NCBI GenBank assembly: GCA_034521575.1
Contig: JAXHMJ010000002.1
Coordinates: forward strand, 404,706 to 468,705
DNA: 64,000 bases
Direction of reading: 5' to 3'
Source of the DNA: a candidate division KSB1 bacterium
GTDB taxonomy: Bacteria > Zhuqueibacterota > Zhuqueibacteria > Residuimicrobiales > Krinioviventaceae
How positions within the stretch are numbered: position 1 is the stretch's first letter; every line of letters starts with the position of its first letter. Below are positions 18,313 to 27,585 of this stretch, one piece after another. The notes under the pieces were generated by a model. That model had not been told where the DNA came from. It saw nothing but the letters and a program-made list of their open reading frames with translations, and did no database searches. Both the position numbers and the translations under genes were made by a program.

Positions 18313-20337
18313 ATGCGGTTTTTTATCATGTTGCTATGGGGCGCTGCCATGGTATTTGCGGCGGATGGACAATTCAATTCTGTATCATCACCGGATGGTC
18401 ATATTCAAGTGAAAATAAAACTGGATAACGGCCGCTTGTATTATTCAGTCAATAAGAATAATCAACAGGTGATTACGCCTTCAAGGTTGGGTCTGAAATT
18501 AAAAAAGCAGATGAACCTCGATAAAAATCTGAACCTTGATGAACAACAACTTTCTTCAATGGATACGGTCTGGACCACTGTTTGGGGTGAAAATAAAAAG
18601 ATACGTAACCACTATAATCAGCTATCATTCGTTTTGAGTCATAATACCGGTATCCAGCAAATACTGGATTTTAGAGTATTCAATGATGGAATTGCATTTC
18701 GTTACCGGATTCCGGAACAAAAGGGTCTGAAACAAATTGAGATGATGGACGAGTTGACTGAATTTAATATTGATACAGAGTCTGAGGCTTGGTGGATTCC
18801 TGCATTTGCCGGCAACCGTTATGAATATCTCTATCAGCATACACCGTTGAACAAGATTGATACGGTGCACACCCCGGTGACGTTCAAAACCGCAAACGGA
18901 AGCTATGTCTCTGTACACGAGGCGGCGTTAACGGATTATTCGAGTATGACAGTGACCCGAACAACGGAAAATAAACTCCGGGCTTATCTGGTACCCTGGT
19001 CCGATGGTGTCAAAGTGAAAACATCCGTTCCCATGCACAGTCCCTGGCGAACGGTACAAATCGCGGATCGTCCGGCCGGGCTGGTTGAATCATCCATGAT
19101 TCTGAATCTGAATGAACCGAATCAGCTCGAGGATGTATCCTGGATTCAGCCGGGCAAGTATGTGGGTATTTGGTGGGAAATGCACCTGGAGGTGTCCACC
19201 TGGGGAAGCGGCCGCAAGCATGGAGCCACCACCGACAATGCAAAACGCTATATCGATTTCGCCGCAGAACACGGATTTGACGGTGTGCTTGTAGAAGGAT
19301 GGAACATCGGCTGGGACGGCAGCTGGATGGATAATGGTGAAATGTTTGATTTTACTCAGCCCTATCCGGATTTTGCTCTGCGGGAGGTGGCTCGATATGC
19401 CCGCGACCGTGGGGTTAGGCTGATCGGTCATCACGAGACCGGCGGCGGCGTTCTTAATTATGAATCACAAATGCAGGATGCATTTGATCTGTATGAGAGC
19501 CTGGGCGTACGCGCCGTTAAAACCGGTTATGTCAGTCAAGGCCAGTCCATCAAGCGGGTGGATGAACAGGGAAGCGTACATCAGGAGTGGCAGCATGGTC
19601 AGTTCATGGTTCAGCATTACCGCAAAGTGGTCAAAGAGGCGGCAAAACACAAAATGATGCTGGATGTACATGAGCCCGTCAAAGCCACGGGCATCCGACG
19701 CACCTGGCCGAACATGATGACGCGCGAAGGAGCGCGCGGACAGGAATACAATGCCTGGGATCCGAACGGCGGCAATCCGCCCGATCACACCACAATTCTG
19801 CCGTTTACCCGTATGCTCGGCGGCCCCATGGATTTTACGCCCGGAATTTTTGATTTGCTGTTCGAGGACGCAAAACCGGACAACCGCGTGAACACCACGT
19901 TGGCCAAACAGCTGGCTCTGTATGTGGTGATTTACAGTCCTCTGCATATGGCTGCCGATTTGCCGGAAAACTATGAAAAACGTCCCGATGCGTTTCAGTT
20001 TATTGTTGATGTGCCGACCGACTGGAGCGAGACGCACGTACTGAATGCAGAGATCGGTGATTATATCACGGTGGTGCGCCGCGACCGCCAGAGTGCGGAC
20101 TGGTACATCGGCAGCATCACGGATGAAAACGGGCGCAGTTTTGACATCAATCTTGGTTTTTTAGACCCGGACAGGGAATATATCGCTGAAATTTACAGAG
20201 ACGGCGAGGCGGCGGACCGGGATTCCAACCCGTATGATATAGAAATCGTGAAAAAACGAGTCACCGCTGATTCTGTATTCTCGATGAAGCTTGCTCCGGG
20301 AGGTGGGTTGGCAGCGCGTTTTCGTGCGTTGGATTGA
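18313..20337 (+). CDS. Glycoside hydrolase family 97 (alpha-glucosidase/alpha-galactosidase type)
   Basis: 674 residues from ATG 18313, chosen because a GAGGATG ribosome site and a signal peptide (MRFFIMLLWGAAMVFAADGQ) follow directly; the frame is open further upstream but lies antisense to buk. The N-terminal beta-sandwich domain (SSPDGHIQVKIKLDNGRLYY to GIAFRYRIP) is followed by the TIM barrel: GVLVEGWNIGWDG, LIGHHETGGG, AVKTGYVSQGQ and LDVHEPVKATGIRRTWPN, then MTREGARGQEYNAWD. In family 97, Glu in the HHE segment and no Asp at the VKxD position indicate the inverting, SusB-like subgroup. Secreted or periplasmic alpha-glucan breakdown is likely; substrate assignment is inference. Confidence 0.88.
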   Translation: MRFFIMLLWGAAMVFAADGQFNSVSSPDGHIQVKIKLDNGRLYYSVNKNNQQVITPSRLGLKLKKQMNLDKNLNLDEQQLSSMDTVWTTVWGENKKIRNHYNQLSFVLSHNTGIQQILDFRVFNDGIAFRYRIPEQKGLKQIEMMDELTEFNIDTESEAWWIPAFAGNRYEYLYQHTPLNKIDTVHTPVTFKTANGSYVSVHEAALTDYSSMTVTRTTENKLRAYLVPWSDGVKVKTSVPMHSPWRTVQIADRPAGLVESSMILNLNEPNQLEDVSWIQPGKYVGIWWEMHLEVSTWGSGRKHGATTDNAKRYIDFAAEHGFDGVLVEGWNIGWDGSWMDNGEMFDFTQPYPDFALREVARYARDRGVRLIGHHETGGGVLNYESQMQDAFDLYESLGVRAVKTGYVSQGQSIKRVDEQGSVHQEWQHGQFMVQHYRKVVKEAAKHKMMLDVHEPVKATGIRRTWPNMMTREGARGQEYNAWDPNGGNPPDHTTILPFTRMLGGPMDFTPGIFDLLFEDAKPDNRVNTTLAKQLALYVVIYSPLHMAADLPENYEKRPDAFQFIVDVPTDWSETHVLNAEIGDYITVVRRDRQSADWYIGSITDENGRSFDINLGFLDPDREYIAEIYRDGEAADRDSNPYDIEIVKKRVTADSVFSMKLAPGGGLAARFRALD

Positions 20338-20502
20338 AGAAACGTTCAGAACAGGGACTGATCAAAGCCGCATGCATTCCATTTTGACAGATCCTGCGGA
20401 CAAAGCCGTTGCTGTTCAGTTTGCTATTTGGCTGGCTGTCGGTGATTTTACTCTGGATTTTCTGACAGAAGACCGTTTGGATCCCAATCAAAGTAACTAT
20501 AA

Positions 20503-22217
20503 CCTAAACTGAGCGATTCTTCGAAAAATAAAAAACCTTTTGGGATTATAATGGATTGTTATTATTTTAATTAAGACAAAATCAACTAAAATCAATCCAC
20601 GCACCCAAAAGGTGACAATAATATGAAGAAAAAAACCAATTCAAAGCAAGTAAAAATTTCAAAAATCGAGGTCACAACTGAAAAAATGAGCGGGCGCGGC
20701 GGCCTGTTTTTCTTTATCAAATATGTCGAAAACATTGGTTTTTTCAAGCTTTTCGAACAATGTCTTGGTTCTCTAAAAGGTTCGGCCAAGGGCATTAGTT
20801 GCTTTCAGTTTATTAAACAAGTTGTGGGCTGGTTCATTGATGGCACCGACCGTTCCATGTTAGGCTTTGATCGACGTAAAAACGACGACGCTTATGCCGC
20901 GCTCCTAGAGAATGAGCCTTGGCACATGGCGACATCGCATCAGATAAAGATAATGTTTCGCCGACTTGGTTTTGTCGGACAATGGCTCTTTCGTTCTATT
21001 TTGCTCAAGCTTTTTATCTGGCGCCTTCATGTTGAAAAGCCCAAAGTGATCATATTATTCGCTGATACGGTGGTCTTTGACAATGACGATGCCCAAAAAC
21101 GTCAAGGCGTTAAGCCAACTTATAAGAAGAAAAGGGCTTTCAGCCGCTGCAAATCAGCTGGGGGCCTTATGTGGTGGATGCATTGTTCCGTCCTGGCAAT
21201 GTGCACTGCAATCATGGGACAGATTTGAGAAAAGCTGTTGGACGTTTGGTCAAAGCGATTCGAACCCATTATGCTGATGTGCCAATCATACTGCTTAAAG
21301 ACAGCGGTTTTTTAGATGATAAGAATTTCAGATTTTTTGAAGAACGCCTCGGCATTCATTATGCGTGCAGCGGAAAGCTCTATAAGGGTATTAAACAATA
21401 TGTTAAAGAAGTTCCTGTTGATCGATTTCACTTGTATCAAATGTCGTGGTCGTTTGTTGAATTTGGTAACCGGCTTGACACGTGGTCTACATTTCGGCGA
21501 TGCATTTTCACATCACAAGAAACCGAAGATAATGGCCAGATGACCTTTGATTTTGCTCGACCGGACAATGTGATTTATACAAACATTGGCCAGAATGAAG
21601 AATGTGATGAAAAGCTGGTGCAGGCAGTTGGCGATGACTATTTAAAGGCGGAAAAGATCATTGAATTGGATCATAGTCGCGGCAAGGGTGAACTTGTTCA
21701 TCGTTCACAAAAGGATTTTGTCGTATGCGAGCAGCTTCCCTTTAAAGGCTTTGGAATGAACAGAGCCTTTTATTACATTTTTTTGATGAGTCATTTTCTA
21801 TACGAAGCTTTCAAGCGTGATATGACCCAGGATGTGTTACCGGTTACGAGCTATCCCAGCACTTTTCGCCGGACTGTAATTGATTTTGCTGTCAAGATAA
21901 TATCGACGAGTCAACAGGTAATCTTGAAAGTCACCCAAGCTACTTATGATGCATTAAAAATTCCACTTTTATGGCAGGCGATTCGCGAACAAAAACCAGC
22001 TTTCATGACATAGAGCAAAATGTTTCCAGAAAATTTTATTTCACAGGATTGATACGCCCTAATGTTAGTTTTTTCATGTTTTTAGGCATAGTTCATTTTA
22101 AAAACAGGTAAAAAGACTTTTGTAACATGAAAACAGAATAGAATTTACACAATAGACATGACTGGCTCCCTTTTGAGCCAGTTTATTTTGTTCTGTTTTA
22201 AAATCGCTCAATTTAGG
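20503..22217 (+). mobile_element. IS1380-like insertion sequence, copy 1
   Basis: 1,715 bp bounded by imperfect terminal inverted repeats CCTAAACTGAGCGATT (left) and AATCGCTCAATTTAGG (right), 15 of 16 matching. A 5-bp target duplication TATAA flanks it at 20498-20502 and 22218-22222. It holds one transposase split in two frames. A nearly identical copy lies at 60001-61717 with a different target duplication, so both are products of recent transposition. Confidence 0.92.
20623..22013 (+). pseudogene. IS1380-like DDE transposase (frameshifted)
   Basis: The first frame (ATG 20623, stop at 21228) gives the N-terminus (SGRGGLFFFIKYVENIGFF, then LFADTVVFDND with a probable catalytic Asp). The second frame carries the rest (SWGPYVVDALFRPGN, DVPIILLKDSGFLDDKNF, FARPDNVIYTNIG) and ends at 22013. 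One missing A in the run at about 21132-21135 (AAGAAGAAAAGGGC) would restore the family-like sequence KKKKGFQPLQ. The sequence does not form a good slippery heptamer, so programmed -1 shifting is less likely than a real or artefactual deletion. Confidence 0.85.
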
Positions 22218-22533
22218 TATAACCAAAAATGGACGGATATTCAGACCGCGAAATCAATCTATTCAGGCTTACCGGATACCTATGATTATTCACCGCTTTT
22301 GACTTTGGGCAAGCAACCGGAGGGTGTGCTGTATTTGCAGGACAATGATGTCTGTGATCTGACTGCAACATTAACTCAGTTTGGAAATCCGTTGCCGGGC
22401 ATTGATGTCAATTTATCCATGGCTGATACCGAATTGGGGCCAAGCGCGAATGCTGTTCTCTGGGAAAATATGTCGCCGGCAGGGGCAATGAAAACCTTTC
22501 AGCAAATTGAGCTTCTTTCTCATCATAAATCGG

Positions 22534-23133
22534 TTAACGTCGGTTATTGTTTTCAAAGAATAAAATATCAATCAAAAACAGAGCGCCGATGAACAGACAG
22601 CGATCGTTCAGACCGGCTTTTTGCGGAAACTGCACCTGAAAATTGTCTGCGTCCGTAAACATTTCTTTACCCAGGCCGCTCCAGCGTTTGGTGATTTTTC
22701 CGATGTTCACTGCATTGCGGGTGATATGAAAGGTCCAGGGATGCAAAAGCGGTCCGATAATTTCAAATTTTTCCCGTCCCAGTCGGTCCTGCACGGAGAA
22801 ACGCCGCCGGAGGATGGAAAACTTGCGTTTGATGCGTCCCATCGGGCGTTGACGCTGGTCGTTGACCTGAACTTCGCCAAAATAAAAGCGGAAGGGGCGT
22901 TTCAATTCCAGCACCGCAACATTCCGGTGGTCCCAGATATGCAGGGTGAATGGACGCAATGAGGACAGCAGCCAGCGCGACCACACCGGGCTTTCTTCCA
23001 GCGCCTCGAACATCGGCCGGCCGTCTAAATCTCGAATCGTGTATTTGTTTTTGGTTTCAAAGCCTGAGAGGATTTCACCCCATTCCTTGATCTGTTCAAC
23101 GGATAAACCAGTTGTTTCTTCAAGATAATGCAT
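22534..23133 (-). CDS. Phospholipid scramblase-like (LURP-one-related) protein
   Basis: 199 residues, beginning MHYLEETTGLSVEQIKEWGE. The core shows the tubby-like LOR/scramblase pattern: YTIRDLDGRPMFEALEES, VLELKRPFRFYFGEVQV, MGRIKRKFSILRRRFSVQD, IIGPLLHPWTFHI, IGKITKRWSGLGKEMFTDAD, and a hydrophobic end CLFIGALFLIDILFFE that could be a membrane anchor. Bacterial members have no settled function; lipid or ligand binding at the membrane is an inference. The 3' end overlaps, antisense, the interrupted ORF on the other strand. Confidence 0.8.
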   Translation of the reverse strand: MHYLEETTGLSVEQIKEWGEILSGFETKNKYTIRDLDGRPMFEALEESPVWSRWLLSSLRPFTLHIWDHRNVAVLELKRPFRFYFGEVQVNDQRQRPMGRIKRKFSILRRRFSVQDRLGREKFEIIGPLLHPWTFHITRNAVNIGKITKRWSGLGKEMFTDADNFQVQFPQKAGLNDRCLFIGALFLIDILFFENNNRR

Positions 23134-23272
23134 ATCAGGATCCTTTACAAAACGTGTTTTGCAGGTTTGAAATAACGATATCAGAAATCAGCCCGTCGAT
23201 TTAGAGACCGGGTTTTTCTCATTTCCAACGTTTATCGGGGTACGGAGGCTATATTGTGTCTCTTAAACAGAA

Positions 23273-23298
23273 AAAGGCCGCAAAACGATACGGCCTTT
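23273..23298 (-). terminator. Intrinsic terminator of tRNA-Val
   Basis: Read on the minus strand: AAAGGCCG, a 10-nt loop, CGGCCTTT followed by more T. It lies 22 bp after the tRNA gene. Confidence 0.8.
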
Positions 23299-23320
23299 GT
23301 TTTCATTGATCCTGTAAGGG

Positions 23321-23394
23321 TGGGCGATACTGGAATTGAACCAGTGACCTCCGGTATGTGAGACCGGCACTCTAACCAACTGAGCTAATCGCCC
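23321..23394 (-). tRNA. tRNA-Val (anticodon CAC)
   Basis: The minus strand folds as a full cloverleaf: acceptor GGGCGAT/ATCGCCC, D-arm GCTCAGTTGGTTAGAGT, anticodon stem CCGGT/ACCGG with loop CTCACAT, so anticodon CAC reading GUG. The T-arm is ACTGG TTCAATT CCAGT and the discriminator base is A. CCA is not encoded. Confidence 0.93.
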
Positions 23395-23528
23395 GCGCAA
23401 CCTTAGAGAATATAAAAAAATCCGGGAAAAATGCAAGAATAATGTGCATCAAATTCAGTTATTTGTTTGTTTTTTCTTGAATCTTTTTATTTTATAGGAT
23501 TGATAACCAAAATCAGGGTGCTCATTCT

Positions 23529-24661
23529 TTGTCTCAATTATTTCATATTCTGCAAATCGGACCGCTGCCTCCGCCCGCCGGCGGCATGGAAACATTCATG
23601 AAGCAGCTTTTGAATTCCTCGTTGCGAAACGACTATCGTCTCTCAGTTCTGAACATGTCCAAACCCGGCATACCGGATTCCGTCACAGCCGGCACATCGT
23701 CAGGGTATCGTGAAGCATTTATGCGGCCCGTGTTCTATACACTGTTGAGTTATTTCTGGTCTGTTTTATATTTTATACGATTTATGCTGTTTTTGGGGAT
23801 GCATCAGATCCATATTGTACATATACATTCTGCTTCCTATACCTCATTTTGGGAAAAATGCCTTTATATTGCGTATGCGCGTGTTTTAAAAAAGCGTATT
23901 GTGCTGCACATTCACGGATCTTGTTTTCAAGCCTTTTACATGGAACATCATCGCGCATTTCAACGCTGGATCCATTTTCTCCTCGGCTTATGTGACCGGG
24001 TGGTGGTCTTGTCCCCGGTCTGGAAACGGTTTTTTCAGCGGGAAATGCCGCGAGTGAGAACCCGTGTCATTGAAAACGGAATAAGAGCTGCCGGATTTCA
24101 CCGCAAACACGGATAAAACCGTCCAGCCATCGGCGTTGTTTGTGGGAATTGTCCCGTAGAAAAGGAGTTCATGATTTACTGGCAGCGGCAGTTCAATTGA
24201 AAAAAAACTGGACGGATTTTACAGTCTATTTGATGGGACCTGGCGATCAGCGCAGTGTGCAGGATATGATTACCGGGCATGCCCTTGAAACGCATGTGAA
24301 CTGTCTGGGGGTTCTGAACGCCACTGAGAAATGGAAGTATTACCACAAGGCCTGGTGTTTTTGTCTGCCGTCTTATGCGGAAGGATTCCCCCTTGTTCTT
24401 TTAGAAGCCATGGCAGCCGGACTGCCGATTGTCAGCAGCCGGGCCGGCGGGATTCCGGACATGATTGATGATTGCCGGCACGGGTATCTGCTGAATCCGG
24501 GAGATGTGCAGGGAATTGCAGCCTCAATCGATACAGTGTGGAAAGAACCGGCGAGACGGGAAAAAATGGCAGCGCTAAATCGACAACGGGTAAAAAGAAA
24601 CTATACGATAGAACGATGTGCAGATAAAATATCCCAGCTCTATCAGGAGCTGCTGCACTGA
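23529..24661 (+). pseudogene. GT4-family glycosyltransferase, two frameshifts
   Basis: TTG start with SQLFHILQIGPLPPPAGGME, the donor-proximal Gly-rich loop of GT4 enzymes. The first frame runs to 24116 (RIVLHIHGSCFQAF, CDRVVVLSPVWKRFF). A short stretch in a second frame reads TDKTVQPSALFVG. The third frame from about 24145 gives LSRRKGVHDLLAAAVQLKKN and the Glycos_transf_1 signature CLPSYAEGFPLVLLEAMAAG to 24661. Each step equals one extra base. If intact, it is a cytoplasmic retaining glycosyltransferase of about 375 residues acting on cell-surface glycans; the acceptor is unknown. Confidence 0.75.
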
Positions 24662-24679
24662 TATTTTTATCTTGATTTT

Positions 24680-24708
24680 TTGACATTATATCACTATAAT
24701 TAATAATC
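24680..24708 (+). promoter_or_regulatory. Candidate sigma-70 promoter of sppA
   Basis: TTGACA at 24680-24685 with an AT-rich -10 candidate (TAATAAT) at 24701-24707, 53 bp before the sppA start. The -10 choice is ambiguous. Confidence 0.5.
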
Positions 24709-24760
24709 ATTTGTTTGCTCTGCCATACTTGTGGCATTTATTTTTTTACAAGGTTGAATC

Positions 24761-25639
24761 ATGAAAAACCGGTTGGCTCGCGGATATATTTTGGCATTTG
24801 TGCTGATTGTACTTGTTGTTGTACTTATTTTTGCTGGATTTGGCCGCAAAAGTCGGGATTCTATCTCTGCTTCGGGTCCACGGATTGGAGTGATCAAGCT
24901 GGACGGCGTGATCATATCTTCACATTCGATTGTGGATCAGTTCAAACGTATGAATGATGCCAAAAATATCAAAGCCATCGTTTTTCGTATTAATAGTCCG
25001 GGCGGCGGCATCGCGGCTTCGCAGGAAATACTCGACTTTGTACGGGCGGTTCGTGACAGCGGCAAGCCTGTGGTGGCTTCGATGGCCAGTGTGGCGGCTT
25101 CCGGCGGCTATTATGTGGCTCTTGGCGCGGATACGATCATGGCCAATCCGGGCACAACGACCGGAAGTATAGGTGTGATTGCCGAGATCCCGAATTTCAG
25201 CAAGCTGATGGAAAAACTCGGAATACAGGTGGCGGTTATCAAGAGCGGTCGCTTTAAAGACACCGGATCGCCTTATCGTTCCATCACGCCGAAGGAACGC
25301 GAGTATCTGCAGGCCTGGATTGACGATGGATATGATCAATTCATAAAAGAGGTATCCCGGGAACGCGGCTTGCCGCTGGATTCTGTGCGCAAGCTCGCGG
25401 ACGGTCGGGTGTATTCCGGCGCCCAGGCGTTTCAACTGGGGTTGATCGATACACTGGGCGGTTATCGGGATGCAATCAATTTAGCGGCTGACATGGCCGG
25501 GTTTGAGGGTGAGCCAAAGACCGTAACGCTGCCCGAGCGCAAGATAACCCTGTTTGATCTTTTGACTTCTGATGTCCGGGACCTGCTGCAAACGGTTTTA
25601 CCGTTTTGGCCGAGAATCCAATATAAAATGTCATTATAA
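24761..25639 (+). CDS. sppA: Signal peptide peptidase SppA (short, 36-kDa type)
   Basis: 292 residues: an N-terminal membrane anchor (about 8-27), then a single protease domain of the S49 family as in Bacillus-type SppA. Catalytic Ser114 lies in SVAASGGYYVA and Lys166 in KSGRFKDTGSPYR; the 52-residue spacing equals that known for the Ser-Lys dyad. The INSPGGGIAASQ segment forms the oxyanion region. It degrades signal peptides and possibly other membrane-associated peptides on the outer side of the inner membrane. It heads the housekeeping run and is followed 15 bp later by HU. Confidence 0.93.
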   Translation: MKNRLARGYILAFVLIVLVVVLIFAGFGRKSRDSISASGPRIGVIKLDGVIISSHSIVDQFKRMNDAKNIKAIVFRINSPGGGIAASQEILDFVRAVRDSGKPVVASMASVAASGGYYVALGADTIMANPGTTTGSIGVIAEIPNFSKLMEKLGIQVAVIKSGRFKDTGSPYRSITPKEREYLQAWIDDGYDQFIKEVSRERGLPLDSVRKLADGRVYSGAQAFQLGLIDTLGGYRDAINLAADMAGFEGEPKTVTLPERKITLFDLLTSDVRDLLQTVLPFWPRIQYKMSL

Positions 25640-25654
25640 CAAAAGGGAGGGAGT

Positions 25655-25939
25655 ATGACAAAAGCGGACATTGTTGATGTGGTTGCCCAGGGTACCGGTT
25701 TGACAAAGGTTGAAACCCAGGCTGTTATTGACGGTTTTTTGGCAACCGTGAGTTATGCCCTGAAAAACAAAGAGCGTGTGGATTTACGCGGATTCGGAAA
25801 TTTCAAAGCGGTACTGCGCAAGGCCAGAAACGCCAGAAATCCCTCGACAAACGAACCCGTGTTTGTACCGGAACACTATGCAGCTGTTTTCAAGCCTTCA
25901 AAGGATTTGAAAGAATTTATTAATAATGACACTGAATGA
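25655..25939 (+). CDS. HU family DNA-binding protein
   Basis: 94 residues, preceded by AAAGGGAGGG. Typical HU: N-terminal dimerising helices (TKADIVDVVAQGTGLTKVET), the VDLRGFGNFKAVLRKARNAR beta-arm start, NPSTNEPVFVPEHYAAVFKP and a C-terminal helix. It bends DNA and compacts the nucleoid as a dimer. A COX24-like micro-gene follows 19 bp downstream. Confidence 0.93.
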   Translation: MTKADIVDVVAQGTGLTKVETQAVIDGFLATVSYALKNKERVDLRGFGNFKAVLRKARNARNPSTNEPVFVPEHYAAVFKPSKDLKEFINNDTE

Positions 25940-25958
25940 TGAATAGGAGGTGATAACT

Positions 25959-26051
25959 TTGCCGAGCGGAAAAAAACGTAAACGACGCAAGATCGCTAAT
26001 CATAAACGTAAAAAAAGATTGCGCAAAGATAGACACAAGAAGAAAAAGTAA
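25959..26051 (+). CDS. Micro-gene: AURKAIP1/COX24-like basic protein (30 aa)
   Basis: TTG start placed 7 bases after a perfect AGGAGGTG Shine-Dalgarno (25945-25952), stop TAA at 26049-26051. The 30-residue product begins PSGKKRKRRKIANHKRKKRL and ends RHKKKK, almost entirely Lys, Arg and His. This matches the AURKAIP1/COX24-domain micro-proteins of FCB bacteria, which resemble the C-terminus of a mitochondrial ribosomal protein, so a ribosome-associated role is likely by family. It is easily missed because of size and the TTG start. Confidence 0.85.
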   Translation: MPSGKKRKRRKIANHKRKKRLRKDRHKKKK

Positions 26052-26111
26052 ATGAAAGGGCTGAGATGACCGAATCTTGGCCCTGAATTTATGATTTCGG
26101 GGAGGTTCCGA

Positions 26112-27365
26112 ATGGATGAAGGATACCATGTGAACGTGCTTACGGTCAGTGAGCTTACTTTTGCCATAAAAGAGCTCCTGGAGACCAGTCTGCCCTTGAT
26201 TTGGGTAACGGGCGAAATATCCAATTTTGTCCATCACGGGTCCGGCCATATGTATTTTTCTCTCAAAGATGAAAAGGCGCAATTGTCCTGTGTGATGTGG
26301 CGAGGCCGCAACGCAGCTCTGGGGTTTACGCCTGAGAGCGGCAAACAGGTTGAAGCATTTGGACGTATCCGTGTTTATGAGAAACGCGGACACTACCAGC
26401 TCGATATCATGAAAATGGTTCCTGCCGGTGTCGGTGATTTACAGGCGGCGTTTGAAAAGCTGAAACAGAAATTGCTGGACGAGGGGTTGTTCGATGAAGC
26501 GCACAAACAGGAACTGCCGCGCTATCCCGAACGCATTGGCATCGTGACCTCTCCGACCGGTGCTGCCATTCGGGACATTGTACAGGTTCTGAATCGGCGC
26601 TTTCCGGGTGTTAAGAAAATTTTACGCCCGGCTGTCGTTCAGGGAGACAACGCGGCTCAGGATATTGCCAATGCCATAGATGAATTGAACCTCTATGGCG
26701 AGATGGATGTGATGATTGTCGGACGCGGTGGCGGATCTCTGGAAGATTTGTGGGCGTTTAATGAAGAACCGGTTGCGCGCGCCGTCTATGATTCGGAGAT
26801 ACCCGTTATCTCGGCTGTCGGTCATGAAATTGATTTTACAATCTGCGACTTTGTCGCTGATTATCGAGCGCCCACGCCGTCAGCGGCGGCCGAGATTGCT
26901 GTCGTGGATGCGAAGGAATTGCTTCTGAGCGTCCGTTCACTGAATGAACGCTGTGTTCGGGCTGTGGATGATCAAATTAAAACCGGCAGACAGCAGCTGA
27001 AACAGACTCTTAATCAATATGGATTTCGCCGTCCCGGTGACCGTATACGTCAATACCGGCAGACCGTGGATGAATTGCTGAGAACCGTCGGCTATCATGG
27101 CAAATACATGATAACGAAAAACAAAGATCGTTATCTTGCCACGCGAGACCGGCTTAAAGCCATGCATCCGGCTTTTGTGCTGAAACGCGGGTATGCTGTG
27201 ATCAAGGAGCAACAAAGCGGGCGTCTTGTTCCCCGATTGGAGCAGGCTACTCATGCTGATGTTGAAATTCAATTCTATGACGGACTGGCCCGCAGTCGGA
27301 TTTATGAAAAATTTATGGATAAAATCGACGAAAAAATGTGTTCAAATTGGGTAAATGATGACTAG
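26112..27365 (+). CDS. xseA: Exodeoxyribonuclease VII large subunit
   Basis: 417 residues from ATG 26112, chosen because GGGGAGG lies 9 bases upstream; an ATG at 26091 is in frame but lacks such a site. N-terminal OB fold (LTVSELTFAIKELLETSLPL, GSGHMYFSLKDEKAQLSCVM), then the catalytic Exonuc_VII_L domain (RIGIVTSPTGAAIRDIVQVL, VIVGRGGGSLEDLWAFNEE, VISAVGHEIDFTICDFVADY, RAPTPSAAAEI). The long helical region and a C-terminal segment (LKRGYAVIKEQQSGRL) bind the small subunit. It degrades single-stranded DNA in repair. Overlaps xseB by 11 bp. Confidence 0.95.
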   Translation: MDEGYHVNVLTVSELTFAIKELLETSLPLIWVTGEISNFVHHGSGHMYFSLKDEKAQLSCVMWRGRNAALGFTPESGKQVEAFGRIRVYEKRGHYQLDIMKMVPAGVGDLQAAFEKLKQKLLDEGLFDEAHKQELPRYPERIGIVTSPTGAAIRDIVQVLNRRFPGVKKILRPAVVQGDNAAQDIANAIDELNLYGEMDVMIVGRGGGSLEDLWAFNEEPVARAVYDSEIPVISAVGHEIDFTICDFVADYRAPTPSAAAEIAVVDAKELLLSVRSLNERCVRAVDDQIKTGRQQLKQTLNQYGFRRPGDRIRQYRQTVDELLRTVGYHGKYMITKNKDRYLATRDRLKAMHPAFVLKRGYAVIKEQQSGRLVPRLEQATHADVEIQFYDGLARSRIYEKFMDKIDEKMCSNWVNDD

Positions 27366-27585
27366 AAAAACATTCGAACAAGCGCTTGACCGACTCGAAG
27401 AGATCGCCAATCAACTTGAGAACGAGTCTGTTCAACTTGAAGAGACCCTCAATCTTTACAAGCAAGCCCGGGAGTTGGCGACACAGTGTCAGGAAAAACT
27501 GGATCAGGCAGAGTCCGAGCTTGAGACCCTGGTCAAGGGGGATGATGGCTTTAAATTAAAAAATGATGTTAAAGGTGGTCTATGA
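27355..27585 (+). CDS. xseB: Exodeoxyribonuclease VII small subunit
   Basis: 76 residues, normal length. The FEQALDRLEEIANQLENESV and LEETLNLYKQARELATQCQE pattern of a helical hairpin is diagnostic. Overlaps the end of xseA and, by 4 bp (ATGA), the start of dxs, a gene order seen in many bacteria. Confidence 0.95.
   Translation: MMTRKTFEQALDRLEEIANQLENESVQLEETLNLYKQARELATQCQEKLDQAESELETLVKGDDGFKLKNDVKGGL

Larger units (their letters stand above)
20372..22592 (+). pseudogene. Unknown ORF interrupted by the IS element
   Basis: Removing the IS and one copy of the TATAA target joins two open frames into one continuous reading: left half from about 20372 (MHSILTDPADKAVAVQFAIW to NQSNYN), right half from 22218 (QKWTDIQTAKSIYSGLPD, DLTATLTQFGNPLPGIDVNL). 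The joined product is about 160 residues and looks exported or Ig-like, but I do not recognise it. Its end runs antisense into the scramblase-like gene, so its own 3' end may also be lost. Confidence 0.5.

Noticed and set aside
19465-20037. 190-codon minus-strand frame inside GH97
   Set aside because: Shadow of a strongly supported gene with clear family motifs on the plus strand.
21120-21228. Programmed -1 frameshift in the IS transposase
   Set aside because: AAGAAGAAAAGGGC gives no two-codon re-pairing in the -1 frame; a single missing A explains it better, though a shared shift in both copies keeps the question open.
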